DNA from: Marmoricola sp. | Lineage (GTDB): Bacteria; Actinomycetota; Actinomycetes; Propionibacteriales; Nocardioidaceae | Length of the DNA: 49,083 nt | Assembly (NCBI GenBank): GCA_025965315.1 | Contig: JAOPXD010000069.1 | Location: 1-49,083, forward strand | Reading direction: 5' to 3' | In this document: one piece after another, positions 15,900 to 23,826 of the stretch | Position numbering within the stretch: position 1 is the first letter of the stretch | Layout of the letters: every line of letters starts with the position of its first letter | Notes under the pieces: generated by a model | What the model saw: the letters and a program-made list of their open reading frames with translations, nothing else | Told to the model about the DNA's origin: nothing | Databases searched by the model: none | Translations under genes and position numbers: made by a program

Positions 15900-16862
15900 C
15901 TACCGGCGGCGTCGCGGCTGGAACTCGTCCGTACGCCGCCCGAAGCCTTCGGTCTCCCACCACGGCTGCTCGGCGGCCGGGGTCTCGTCGGGGCTACCGG
16001 TCTCGTTGACGACCGCTGGCACGTCGGCGACCTCGCGCGCTCCGGCCCGGGTCTCGCTGGCTGCCCACCGGAAGAACAGGATCAGCAGAAGCGGCAGCGC
16101 CACCACCTCGGACAGGGCCAGCATCAGCGCTCCCGCGACGTGCTCGTTCCACTTCGGGTCAGGAGACCAGCTCGGCGCGAACCGTCGGTAGTGGCTTCCG
16201 GCGAGCATCGTGCCGGTCGTCATCACCACGATCCCCGGGAACGCGTCGAGCAGCCCGTCGAGTGCGGCGAACAGCAGCCGCAACGGCTCGGTGCACCACG
16301 CGGGCAGGAGCTCGGTGCCGAGCAGGGGGAGCGCGAGCAGGCAGCCCACCGCGAGAACGACGAGGTACAGCACGTCGAGGGCCGTGGCGGAACGCAGCAC
16401 CAGGCTCAGCAACCCGCTGAAGAACAGCACCAGCTGGAGCACCACCGCGAGCACCGCCGCTACCGCCGGGAAGGTCAGCGTCCGGACGACCCGTCCGCTG
16501 ATCAGTCGGTCCCACCGACGTACGGCTGCGGGGGAGAGGGCCACCTGGACGAGTCCCAGCGGATCGCCCACCGCGATGCAGACCGGCACGATCGAGATCA
16601 GCAGCGTCACCTGCGCCGCGAGGGCCCAGAGCACCGTGTGGTTGTACGTCGCCAGCGAGGACATCGTGCACAGTGCGACGCTGCCCAGGCCGAGGACCAG
16701 GAAGGCTGCGGTGCGCCAGAGCGGCCAGGAGTTCCCGCGCTTGGTCGCTGAGCGGACCCCACCCAGATAGGCCGCAGCGAGGACGACCAGCACAGCCGTG
16801 ATGGACGCGTTGAACGTCCAGTGCCCGACGGCAGCGGCGAACGTGTAGCGGGGCAGTTCCAC
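15900..16862 (-). CDS. Cytochrome c oxidase assembly protein, CtaG (caa3_CtaG) family
   Basis: 320 residues from GTG 16862. About seven membrane helices can be traced: FNASITAVLVVLAAAYLGGV, WRTAAFLVLGLGSVALCTM, ALAAQVTLLISIVPVCIAVG and so on. Conserved features HWTFNA and the histidine in TYNHTVLW, plus MTTGTMLAG late in the protein, are typical of the caa3-type CtaG family, which helps load copper into cytochrome oxidase. The C-terminus is acidic and cytosolic. A TAGCAT -10 lies 6 bases before the GTG. Confidence 0.85.
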   Translation of the reverse strand: MELPRYTFAAAVGHWTFNASITAVLVVLAAAYLGGVRSATKRGNSWPLWRTAAFLVLGLGSVALCTMSSLATYNHTVLWALAAQVTLLISIVPVCIAVGDPLGLVQVALSPAAVRRWDRLISGRVVRTLTFPAVAAVLAVVLQLVLFFSGLLSLVLRSATALDVLYLVVLAVGCLLALPLLGTELLPAWCTEPLRLLFAALDGLLDAFPGIVVMTTGTMLAGSHYRRFAPSWSPDPKWNEHVAGALMLALSEVVALPLLLILFFRWAASETRAGAREVADVPAVVNETGSPDETPAAEQPWWETEGFGRRTDEFQPRRRR

Positions 16863-16868
16863 CCCGCC

Positions 16869-16874
16869 ATGCTA
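16869..16874 (-). promoter_or_regulatory. -10 hexamer, leaderless ctaG-like promoter
   Basis: TAGCAT on the minus strand followed by 6 bases and GTG 16862. Confidence 0.4.
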
Positions 16875-16896
16875 GGTCGTGCGGTTCTGGGTCGCG

Positions 16897-17220
16897 TCAG
16901 ATGGCAAGGGACGCGATGAGCCCGCCCTCCAGGGTGAAGCGCTGGTCCAGGTCGACCACGCCTCCGGGGAAGGTGCCCTCGAGGTGAGTGCTGACGACCC
17001 AGGCCTGGTCCCCGGTCGCTGCGACGCCGGTGATGTCGAGCGTGTAGGTGAAGGCAGAGGCCAGGTCCTCGCGCCAGCCGCGGATCTCGTCGAGGCCGTG
17101 GTAGCTCTGCCCCTCGTCGACCACCTCGGCGGTCGGGACGAAGCAGGCGACCAGGCTGTCGAGATCGCCGGTCGTGGCAGCGGCGTAGTACTTCGTGATG
17201 ATGTCGGGTGTGGTGGTCAT
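16897..17220 (-). CDS. SnoaL-like/NTF2-fold protein
   Basis: 107 residues from ATG 17220. Alpha-beta cone pattern of the SnoaL/NTF2 family: TKYYAAATTGDLDSLVACFVPTAEVVDEG, SYHGLDEIRGWREDLAS and a C-terminal beta sheet (AWVVSTHLEGTFPGGVVDLDQRFTL). Members are isomerases, cyclases or binding proteins; no activity can be assigned. A TACGTT -10 lies 7 bases upstream, suggesting a leaderless mRNA. Confidence 0.8.
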   Translation of the reverse strand: MTTTPDIITKYYAAATTGDLDSLVACFVPTAEVVDEGQSYHGLDEIRGWREDLASAFTYTLDITGVAATGDQAWVVSTHLEGTFPGGVVDLDQRFTLEGGLIASLAI

Positions 17221-17227
17221 GCCTTCG

Positions 17228-17233
17228 AACGTA
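17228..17233 (-). promoter_or_regulatory. -10 hexamer, leaderless SnoaL-like promoter
   Basis: TACGTT on the minus strand, 7 bases before ATG 17220. Confidence 0.35.
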
Positions 17234-17308
17234 GCTGTGCCCACCGACGAAATCCGGGCCAGCACACGACAGGTTGACCTCCTGCCGGAATGACCGGACG
17301 CTTGCCCC

Positions 17309-18340
17309 ATGAGCGTCCTCGACGAGCTGGGCGTGCGGCTGCCCGTCGTCGCTGCCCCGATGGCCGGAGGTCCGAGTACGCCGGCGCTGGTGGTCGCTGC
17401 GGGGCGGGCCGGCGGCCTCGGATTCCTCGCAGCCGGCTACCAGTCGGCTGCTGACCTCGCCCGGCAGGTCGAGGAGGTCCGATCCGCAGCAGTGCCGTTC
17501 GGGGTGAACCTGTTCGTGCCGAACCCGGTGCCGGTGGACCCGGCGGAGTACCTCGCCTACGCCGACGCCCTGGCCGAGGTCGGGGCCCGGCACGGGGTCG
17601 ACACGAGGACGATCCCGTTGCGCGAGGACGACGACGACTGGCAGGCCAAGATCGGCTCGCTGCTCGAACACCCGGTCCCGGTCGTCAGCTTCACCTTCGG
17701 GATCCCTGGTGCCGACGTCATCGAGCAGCTCCGTTCCGCGGGCACCCGCACCTTCCAGACCGTCACGAACCAGGAGGAGGCGACGAGGGCGGTCCTGGCC
17801 GGCGTGGACGGGGTCGTCGTCCAGTCCGCCTTTGCCGGCGGTCACTCGGGGACGATCACGCCGCATTGCCTGCCGGTCGAGCACTCGCTGGTCGACCTGG
17901 TGGCGCTCATCGGTGCCGTAGTACCCGTCCCGGTGTGGGCCGGCGGCGGGGTCAGCACCGCGGAGCAGGTCGTCGAGGTGATCGCGGCCGGTGCGGACGC
18001 TGTCGTCGTCGGGACCGTGCTGCTGCGCGCGACCGAGAGCGGCGCATCCGCCACGTACCAGGCAGTTCTCGCGGACCCGGGCGTCCGGGAGACGCTGGTG
18101 ACCAGGGCGTTCTCGGGGCGGCCGGCGCGGGCGCTGACCAACGGCTTCACCGAGCAGCTCGATGCGATCGCCCCTGCCGGGTACCCGGCGATCCACCACC
18201 TGACCACCGCGCTGCGCCGCGCTGCGGCCGCAGCGGGCGACCCGGAGTCCATCAACATCTGGGCCGGCACCGGTTTCCGCGGGGCGACCGAGGAGCCGGT
18301 CGGCGACATCCTGCGTCGGCTGTCCGGTCTCCTCGGGTAG
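17309..18340 (+). CDS. Nitronate monooxygenase family FMN enzyme
   Basis: 343 residues, (beta/alpha)8 barrel of the NMO/2-nitropropane dioxygenase family. Characteristic segments are PVVAAPMAGGPSTP, GFLAAGYQSAA, FGVNLFVPNP, QSAFAGGHSGT and VWAGGGVSTAEQV with AGADAVVVGTVLL. The glycine-rich GGHSGT near residue 178 probably contacts the FMN phosphate. Such enzymes oxidise alkyl nitronates, and some are NADH:quinone reductases. No partner is coded alongside. Identification at family level is firm. Confidence 0.9.
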   Translation: MSVLDELGVRLPVVAAPMAGGPSTPALVVAAGRAGGLGFLAAGYQSAADLARQVEEVRSAAVPFGVNLFVPNPVPVDPAEYLAYADALAEVGARHGVDTRTIPLREDDDDWQAKIGSLLEHPVPVVSFTFGIPGADVIEQLRSAGTRTFQTVTNQEEATRAVLAGVDGVVVQSAFAGGHSGTITPHCLPVEHSLVDLVALIGAVVPVPVWAGGGVSTAEQVVEVIAAGADAVVVGTVLLRATESGASATYQAVLADPGVRETLVTRAFSGRPARALTNGFTEQLDAIAPAGYPAIHHLTTALRRAAAAAGDPESINIWAGTGFRGATEEPVGDILRRLSGLLG

Positions 18341-18372
18341 CAGATGTCGGTGGCCGACGGCAGACTCGAGCC

Positions 18373-18702
18373 ATGGCGTACGACGAGGACCTCGCTGACC
18401 GGATCCGGGAGATCGTGCAGGACGAGCCTGCGCTGAGCGAGAAGCGGATGTTCGGCGGTCTCGCGTTCCTGGTGCACGGCAACATCGCCGTCTCGGCGAG
18501 CGGGAACGGCGGGTTGATGCTCCGCGTCGACCCGCAGCGCTCCGACGAGCTCGTGGGCGGCCACGTCCAACGGATGGTGATGCGGAACCGCGAGATGGAC
18601 GGCTGGCTCCGGGCGGACGACGAGGCGATCGACGGCGATGCCGACCTGCGTCGATGGGTCGAGGTCGGCGTCGGCTACGCGCGCACGCTGCCGCGGAAGT
18701 GA
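18373..18702 (+). CDS. TfoX N-terminal-domain protein
   Basis: 109 residues. EDLADRIREIVQDEPALSEKRMFGGLAFLVHGNIAVSAS and LMLRVDPQRSDEL match the TfoX_N domain. In proteobacteria TfoX regulates competence, but standalone actinobacterial TfoX_N proteins have no known role. It lies 4 bases before the DUF1905 protein and 32 bases after the nitronate monooxygenase. Confidence 0.85.
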   Translation: MAYDEDLADRIREIVQDEPALSEKRMFGGLAFLVHGNIAVSASGNGGLMLRVDPQRSDELVGGHVQRMVMRNREMDGWLRADDEAIDGDADLRRWVEVGVGYARTLPRK

Positions 18703-18706
18703 CGTC

Positions 18707-18994
18707 GTGGACCTCCGATTCGCCGGCGAGGTGTTCAGCTGGAGAGGTCCGGCTCCGCACCACTTCGTAGCTGTTCCGGAGGACGGGTGCAGTGCCCTGG
18801 ACGCAGTGGCGCCGATGGTCAGCTACGGCTGGGGGATGATCCCGGCGACGGTCCGGATCGGGACGACGAGCTGGACCACGTCGCTGTGGCCCAGGGACGC
18901 CGGCTACGTCGTCCCGTTGAAGGCGGCCGTTCGTGGGGCCGAAGGAATCGACCTCGGCGACACGGTGACCGTCCTGCTGACCATCGAGGTCTGA
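18707..18994 (+). CDS. DUF1905-domain protein
   Basis: 95 residues from GTG 18707, a few bases after the TfoX-like stop with GGAAG upstream. Pattern FAGEVFSWRGPAPHHFVAVPED, WGMIPATVRIGTTSWTTSLWPRDAGYVVPLKAAVR and DTVTVLLTIEV is that of DUF1905, a small beta-barrel-like domain common in actinobacteria and sometimes fused to YdeI-type domains. Function unknown. Confidence 0.85.
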   Translation: MDLRFAGEVFSWRGPAPHHFVAVPEDGCSALDAVAPMVSYGWGMIPATVRIGTTSWTTSLWPRDAGYVVPLKAAVRGAEGIDLGDTVTVLLTIEV

Positions 18995-19054
18995 CCGGCT
19001 CACCCCGCTGCCGGCGTACTTGTCGGGCCCCTGGTCGCGTGCGACCGTGGGCCC

Positions 19055-19508
19055 ATGGACCTGACCATCTTCGAGGCGCTCGGTGGCATGCCGGGAGCCG
19101 TCGCGCTCGCGCACGCCTGGCACGAACGGTGCCTTGCGGACCCGGTGGTCAGCCACGCGTTCTCGCACGGGTTCCGGGACGACCACTCCGAACGACTGGC
19201 CGCGTACTGGGCCGAGGCGCTGGGTGGGCCCGCGGTTTTCGACGGTGTCCTGGGGGACGAGACCGAGGTGGTCCGGATGCACTCGGGCGAGGGCGAGCAC
19301 CGCGACATGGACGACCGTGCGATCGCCTGCTTCGTCGCCGCGCTCGGCGACGTCGGGCTGTCCGGCGGAGGAACCGCTCGCGAGCACGTTGACCGACTAC
19401 TTCACCTGGGCGACCGCGACGATGTCCGCGTACCCGGGATCGGCCGACGACGTTCCGGCCGGTCTGCCGTTCGCACGCTGGTCCTGGGACGGACCTGTCG
19501 CGGGGTGA
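19055..19508 (+). pseudogene. Group II truncated haemoglobin-like gene, frameshifted
   Basis: Residues 1-102 (MDLTIFEALGG, FRDDHSERLAAYWAEALGGP, EVVRMHSGEGEHRDMDDRAI) follow the truncated haemoglobin-like globin pattern. After codon 102 that frame reads SGGGTAREHV, unrelated to globins. The +1 frame instead gives PAEEPLASTLTDYFTWATATMSAYPGS and LPFARWSWDGPVAG, the expected globin end. Removing T19361 restores a 150-residue protein. Either a real single-base insertion or a base-call error is involved. Oxygen or NO handling is the family role. Confidence 0.75.
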
Positions 19509-19523
19509 TGCAGACTGAGGCCC

Positions 19524-20021
19524 ATGATCCAGGGCTTCTCGCACATCGGCATCGGCGTGGCCGACCTCGACCGCTCGGTCCGCTTCTACTCCGACGTCTT
19601 CGGGTTCGCGCAGCTCTACCAGCTCGACTTCAAGGACAACGAGGTCGCAGCGACGATGGAGCAGGAGGGCGTCTTCCGCTCGGCGATGCTGATCCGCGAC
19701 GACATCCGGATCGAGCTGTTGCAGTGGGTCGGTGTACCGGTCACGGGGTCGGGCGAGCGCAAGCCGATGACCGAGCTCGGTTTCACGCACCTCTCGTTCC
19801 GCGTCGAGGACGTGGACGACCTGACCGAGGCAGTGGTGGCCGCAGGCGGCGCCGTGCACCCGCAGACGCTCTCGTACGTCGGCCCCGAAGGCTCGACGCA
19901 GACGGGGCTGCTCTACTACACCGACCCGGACGGCACCCGGATCGAGGTCATGTCGAACGTGCCTGACCTCTCGGCGTTCACCGCAGCCGACGTCGCCGCA
20001 CTCGCCGCGTCGCTCGAGTGA
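19524..20021 (+). CDS. VOC family protein (glyoxalase/methylmalonyl-CoA epimerase-like)
   Basis: 165 residues, two VOC modules. The first starts with GFSHIGIGVADLDRSVRFYSDVFGF (metal ligand H7) and the second with LGFTHLSFRVEDVDDL, ending in LLYYTDPDGTRIEVM with a carboxylate ligand. The epimerase-like shape and metal-ligand positions are typical, but the reaction cannot be assigned. A potential hairpin (20018-20040) overlaps the stop. Confidence 0.85.
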   Translation: MIQGFSHIGIGVADLDRSVRFYSDVFGFAQLYQLDFKDNEVAATMEQEGVFRSAMLIRDDIRIELLQWVGVPVTGSGERKPMTELGFTHLSFRVEDVDDLTEAVVAAGGAVHPQTLSYVGPEGSTQTGLLYYTDPDGTRIEVMSNVPDLSAFTAADVAALAASLE

Positions 20022-20040
20022 GCTCGTTCGCTGAGCTCAC
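20018..20040. terminator. Hairpin between VOC gene and threonine aldolase
   Basis: GTGAGCTC (20018-20025) pairs with GAGCTCAC (20033-20040): 8 perfect base pairs around a 7-base loop, overlapping the VOC stop codon, with convergent transcription from the aldolase gene. No T-tract, so candidate only. Confidence 0.4.
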
Positions 20041-20101
20041 CGGCCTGCCGACCAGTGTGATCACCGACCCGGACCGCGCAGGAGTACGAAGCAGCGAGCG
20101 C

Positions 20102-21139
20102 CTAGGACGCTGCGCTGTGCCGGTCGACGGCCGCAGCGAAGGCGTCCACGTCGGCCTCGGTCGTGTCCCAGGAGCACATCCAGCGGACCTCGCCGGTGTG
20201 CTCGTCCCAGACGTAGAACACGAAGTCGTCGGCGTACAGGGCCTCGCGCACGGTCTCCGGCAGCAACGCGAAGACGGCGTTGGACTGAACGTCCTGGGTG
20301 ACCTTGATGCCCGGGATGTCGCGGACGGCGTCGGCGAGCCGGCGGGCCATCGCGTTGGAGTGCGAGGCGTTCCGCTCCCACAGGCCGTCGGTGAGCAGTG
20401 CGTCGACCTGGGCGGCGACGTACCGGTGCTTGGAGGCGAGCTGCATGGCCGACTTCCGGCGCCACGCGAAGCCTTCGGCGAAGCGGTCCTCCCACAGGAC
20501 GACCGCCTCGGCGCCGAGCGCACCGTTCTTGGTGGCGCCGAGCGAGAGCGCGTCGATACCGAGGTCTCGGGTGGCTGCACGAAGGCTGATCCCCTGCGCC
20601 GCAGCGGCGTTCATGATCCGGGCGCCGTCGAGGTGCAGCAGCATCCCGTGGTCGTGTGCGAAATCGGCCAGCGCACGGATCTCCTCGGGGGAGTAGCGGG
20701 TGCCGAGCTCGGTCGACTGGGTGATCGAGATGACCGCCGGCTGGACGGCGTGCTCGTCGCCGAACCGGATCGCGCGGGTCGCGGCGAGGGCGGGGGTGAG
20801 CTTGCCGTCGGGGGTCGCGACCGGGAGCAGCTTGCGCGACAGCAGCCGCTCGGGTGCGCCGCCCTCGTCGACGTAGATGTGCGCCGACTCGGCGCAGATG
20901 ATCGCCTGGTGCGCCAGCGGCGCGAGCGACTCCAGGCACAGGATGTTCGCTGCGGTCCCGCCCCAGACGAAGAAGACGTGGGCGTCGGCGCCGAGGTGCT
21001 CCCGGACCCGTTCGACGGCGCGTGCGGTGACCGGGTCCGCGCCGTACGCGACCACGTGACCGAGCGCATCGGCCGCGCCGATCGCGGCCAGGACGTCGGG
21101 GTGGACACCGGCATAGTTGTCACTGGCGAAGGCGCTCAT
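20102..21139 (-). CDS. Low-specificity threonine aldolase / beta-eliminating lyase
   Basis: 345 residues, PLP fold type I. SDNYAGVHPDVLAAI is the N-terminal substrate segment. PLP contacts are GGTAANILCLES, HLDGARIMNAA (D171, R174) and the Schiff-base lysine K204 in SLGATKNGALGAEAVV. The enzyme cleaves threonine or allo-threonine to glycine and acetaldehyde. Its start lies 7 bases downstream of the DUF6421 stop in the same direction, so the two may be co-transcribed. Confidence 0.9.
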   Translation of the reverse strand: MSAFASDNYAGVHPDVLAAIGAADALGHVVAYGADPVTARAVERVREHLGADAHVFFVWGGTAANILCLESLAPLAHQAIICAESAHIYVDEGGAPERLLSRKLLPVATPDGKLTPALAATRAIRFGDEHAVQPAVISITQSTELGTRYSPEEIRALADFAHDHGMLLHLDGARIMNAAAAQGISLRAATRDLGIDALSLGATKNGALGAEAVVLWEDRFAEGFAWRRKSAMQLASKHRYVAAQVDALLTDGLWERNASHSNAMARRLADAVRDIPGIKVTQDVQSNAVFALLPETVREALYADDFVFYVWDEHTGEVRWMCSWDTTEADVDAFAAAVDRHSAAS

Positions 21140-21146
21140 GAGGTAC

Positions 21147-23270
21147 TCATCTCGGGCTCCCGGGGGTGAGTGCTGGTGCGAGCTTCGGCTGAAGCTGCGT
21201 GTAGAAGACGCTGAGGGGGAACTCGTCGTCGCGGACGGCGTCGATCCACGTCTTCGGATCGGGCTCCTCGACGAGGGCGCGGGCGCCGTCGGCCCAGCTC
21301 GAGGTCACCGCCGGGGCGACGTACGAGCTGACGAGGTCGTGAGCGGTCATCCAGTAGCGCACCTTCGCGAGATCGATGCCGGAGCGGTACAGCGTTTCCA
21401 CCTTCTCACGCAGCGCGACGACTCCGTCGGCGACGTCGCTCCAGTCGATCGTCAGGCGGTTGTCGGTCCAGCGGATGGTGCCGCGGTGGTGCAGGAACGC
21501 GAACAGCAGCTGCCCGCCGAGGCCGTCGTAGTTGCGTACGCGGGTGCCGGTGACCGGGAAGCGGAACAGCCGGTCGAAGAGGATCGCGGTCTGGACGTGC
21601 CGGGCGAAGGCGAAGCCCTCGCTCTCCAGCGTCACCGCCTCGCTGAACGCGGTGAGGTCGCAGCGGAGCTCTTCGAGGGAGTACATCCAGTACGGCATCC
21701 GTTTGCGGATCATGAACGGGTCGAACGGCAGGTCTCCCCGGCTGTGGGCCCGGTCGTGGATCAGGTCCCACAGGACGAAGGCTTCCTGGGAGATCCGCGG
21801 CGACGAGAGCAGAGCCTCGGCGTCAGCCGGCAGGTTGACGCCCAGGAGATCTGTGGCTGCCCCGCACACCCTGCGGAACCGCTCGGCCTCCCGGTCGCAG
21901 AAGATGCCGCCGAAGTTGTTCTCCGGCGTCCCGGCCGTCGCGAAGGTCTCCGGGAACAGCACGGCGCACTCGCTGTCGTACCCCGCGGTGCGGTCCACGA
22001 AGGTCACCGGCACGAACTTCGGGTTGTCGTAGCGGGTGCGCTCGAGCTCGGCGAGCCAGTCCGGCCACGGCACCCGTACGACGAGCGCCTCGAAGCGGGT
22101 GTCCCGTGATCCGTTCTGGGTGTACATCGGGAAGACCACCAGGTGCTCGGCATCGTCGCGACGGTCGCGCTCGGGGCGGAAGTCGTGCAGCGCCCGGGCG
22201 AAGTCCGGCCGTCCGAACCCGCTCGCCCCCCAGGCGCGGAGATCGGCGACAGTTGCTTCGAGGTGGTCCTGCTGGTGTGCGAACCGTGGCGCCAGACCGG
22301 TGATCGCGCCCGCGATCCGGTCGATCCGAGCGATCAGGTCCGGACTGTCGTGCACGGTCGTGTCGATGCTGCCGTCCGGCTCCTGCAGGAGCCGCAGCGC
22401 GTCCACCTCGCGCTTGAGGGTGATCCAGTGCGGATCCGCGAGCACCGGGCTCGTCGGCTCCCCGGCACCGGCGCGGGTGAAGGCGGCGTGTGCCGCCCAG
22501 GTGACCGTGTCGACCCAGAGGTTGCGATGGTCGAGGTCGCCCAGGCAGTCGTCGCCGAAGAGGTCGGAGTCCGCGAACACCGCGACCCTGCCGCGGTCGG
22601 CCAGGGTGGCTGCCATCAGCGGCGCGAGCGCGGGGTCCGCACTCGCGGACGTGCTCAGGACGGCGCGAGCGGTCTCGTCGACGTCCAGCGCTCCGGATCG
22701 GTAGAAGGCGCTGCGGGTGACCCTGGCCAGGAGGTCGGTGCGACCGATGTCGGCGCGCCCGGCCGCCGACCGCGCAGCTGCTGGCTGGCCGAGCACCCAG
22801 GCCGGGTTGTCGCTGTGTGCGTGGGTGTAGTCGTAGACGGTCGTGTTCGTGAAGCGGATCCCGAAGCGGGCGACCAGGTCTCCGAGGTTGGTCCCGTACT
22901 TGTCCTGCTCGGTCTCCCCGAGCACGACCAGCCCACCACCGGCACGGACCCATGACTCGATCGCGTCCAGCTCGCCATCGGCGAACACCGGCGACCGGCC
23001 GTCGGTCTTCTCCCACCGGGCCTCGGACGGGTGCGCGATCACCAGCACGTCGACCCCGACGAGGACCTCGGCGTCGATGGGACCGTCGCGGTGGGCGCCG
23101 ACGACGAGCTCCCGGTCGGCGAGGGCAGTCGCAGCGTCGACGTACGACGAGTCCTGCGGGTGGGTGGGTTGCAGCTCCGCGCTGCGTGCGGACGAGATCG
23201 TCCACGCTTCGCCGTGTGCCTCGTCGAAGAGGACCCGCGCTACGGGGGCCGGGGCGGCTGGAGCAGGCAT
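21147..23270 (-). CDS. DUF6421 protein fused to an N-terminal GATase-like domain
   Basis: 707 residues. The first about 290 look like a DUF4350/ThuA-type class I amidotransferase-like fold (VDVLVIAHPSE, GGGLVVLGETEQDKYGTN, VAVFADSDLFGDD). The remainder matches DUF6421 as I recall it: VVFPMYTQNGSRDTRFEAL, FGGIFCDREAERFR, SSPRISQEAFVLWDLIHDRAHSR, YWMYSLEELRCDLTAF. HDRAH (505-509) plus EELRCDL (533-539) resembles a metallopeptidase metal site, which is inference. It faces an Lrp/AsnC gene, and a TAGCAT -10 sits 6 bases before the ATG. The fusion and the domain boundaries are read by eye. Confidence 0.7.
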   Translation of the reverse strand: MPAPAAPAPVARVLFDEAHGEAWTISSARSAELQPTHPQDSSYVDAATALADRELVVGAHRDGPIDAEVLVGVDVLVIAHPSEARWEKTDGRSPVFADGELDAIESWVRAGGGLVVLGETEQDKYGTNLGDLVARFGIRFTNTTVYDYTHAHSDNPAWVLGQPAAARSAAGRADIGRTDLLARVTRSAFYRSGALDVDETARAVLSTSASADPALAPLMAATLADRGRVAVFADSDLFGDDCLGDLDHRNLWVDTVTWAAHAAFTRAGAGEPTSPVLADPHWITLKREVDALRLLQEPDGSIDTTVHDSPDLIARIDRIAGAITGLAPRFAHQQDHLEATVADLRAWGASGFGRPDFARALHDFRPERDRRDDAEHLVVFPMYTQNGSRDTRFEALVVRVPWPDWLAELERTRYDNPKFVPVTFVDRTAGYDSECAVLFPETFATAGTPENNFGGIFCDREAERFRRVCGAATDLLGVNLPADAEALLSSPRISQEAFVLWDLIHDRAHSRGDLPFDPFMIRKRMPYWMYSLEELRCDLTAFSEAVTLESEGFAFARHVQTAILFDRLFRFPVTGTRVRNYDGLGGQLLFAFLHHRGTIRWTDNRLTIDWSDVADGVVALREKVETLYRSGIDLAKVRYWMTAHDLVSSYVAPAVTSSWADGARALVEEPDPKTWIDAVRDDEFPLSVFYTQLQPKLAPALTPGSPR

Positions 23271-23276
23271 ACCAAA

Positions 23277-23282
23277 ATGCTA
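23277..23282 (-). promoter_or_regulatory. -10 hexamer, leaderless DUF6421 promoter
   Basis: TAGCAT on the minus strand, 6 bases before ATG 23270. The spacer to the divergent Lrp gene is unusually AT-rich and carries a short TGCC-N7-GGCA repeat (23318-23332), a possible Lrp-type site. Confidence 0.4.
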
Positions 23283-23343
23283 GAAGACACCGAAGGTGAC
23301 GATCAATGCCGATCTCATGCCTATATGCGGCAGAATCTTGCGC

Positions 23344-23787
23344 ATGGACGAGATTGACAGCCAAATACTTGCGCTTCTGACCGAAGACGGTCGGCGGACG
23401 TTCGACGACATCGCTCAGCGGGTGGCGCTGTCTGCTCCTGCGGTCAAGCGGCGGGTGGACCGGTTGCGCAGGGTCGGGACGCTGCGTGGCTTCACCGCAG
23501 TCGTCGATCACGAGGCGCTCGGCTTCGGCACCGAGGCGCTGGTCGAGCTCTTCTACGTCCCCGGAGTCACCCTCGACGCGGTCGCGGACTCGTTGGCCCG
23601 GGTACCCGAGGTGATCGAGGCCTGGAGCGTCTCGGGTGAGCCCGATGCGATCGCGCACGTGCGCACCAAGGACAACGCCGACCTGGAGCGACTGATCAGG
23701 CAGCTGCAGTCGGACGGATCGCTGGCGCGTACCCGCTCCCAGATCGTGCTGTCGCGGTTGGTGCACCGTCGCGGCCTCGGGGACTGA
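23344..23787 (+). CDS. Lrp/AsnC-family transcriptional regulator
   Basis: 147 residues from ATG 23344. N-terminal HTH: MDEIDSQILALLTEDGRRTFDDIAQRVALSAPAVKRRVDRL. The C-terminal RAM ligand/oligomer domain follows (ALVELFYVPGVTLDAVADSLARV, AWSVSGEPDAIAHV). Family members sense amino acids or related small molecules. Divergence from the DUF6421-threonine aldolase pair makes those genes its likeliest targets, with an amino acid as a plausible ligand; this is inference. Confidence 0.92.
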   Translation: MDEIDSQILALLTEDGRRTFDDIAQRVALSAPAVKRRVDRLRRVGTLRGFTAVVDHEALGFGTEALVELFYVPGVTLDAVADSLARVPEVIEAWSVSGEPDAIAHVRTKDNADLERLIRQLQSDGSLARTRSQIVLSRLVHRRGLGD

Positions 23788-23805
23788 CCAGCCGCCCGGG
23801 CTCGG

Positions 23806-23822
23806 CGCACCCGCCGGGTGCG
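23806..23822. terminator. Hairpin between convergent Lrp gene and alcohol dehydrogenase
   Basis: CGCACCC (23806-23812) and GGGTGCG (23816-23822) pair perfectly with a 3-base loop, 4 bases from the dehydrogenase stop. No T-tract, so candidate only. Confidence 0.4.
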
Positions 23823-23826
23823 TGGC

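Noticed and set aside
19355-19365. Programmed +1 frameshift in the globin gene
   Set aside because: No slippery run, stop or hairpin of the kind used by known +1 sites; a plain insertion is simpler.
16607-19387. 926-codon minus-strand open frame
   Set aside because: Runs antisense through the nitronate monooxygenase, TfoX and globin genes; Arg/Pro-rich low-complexity translation typical of third-position GC bias.
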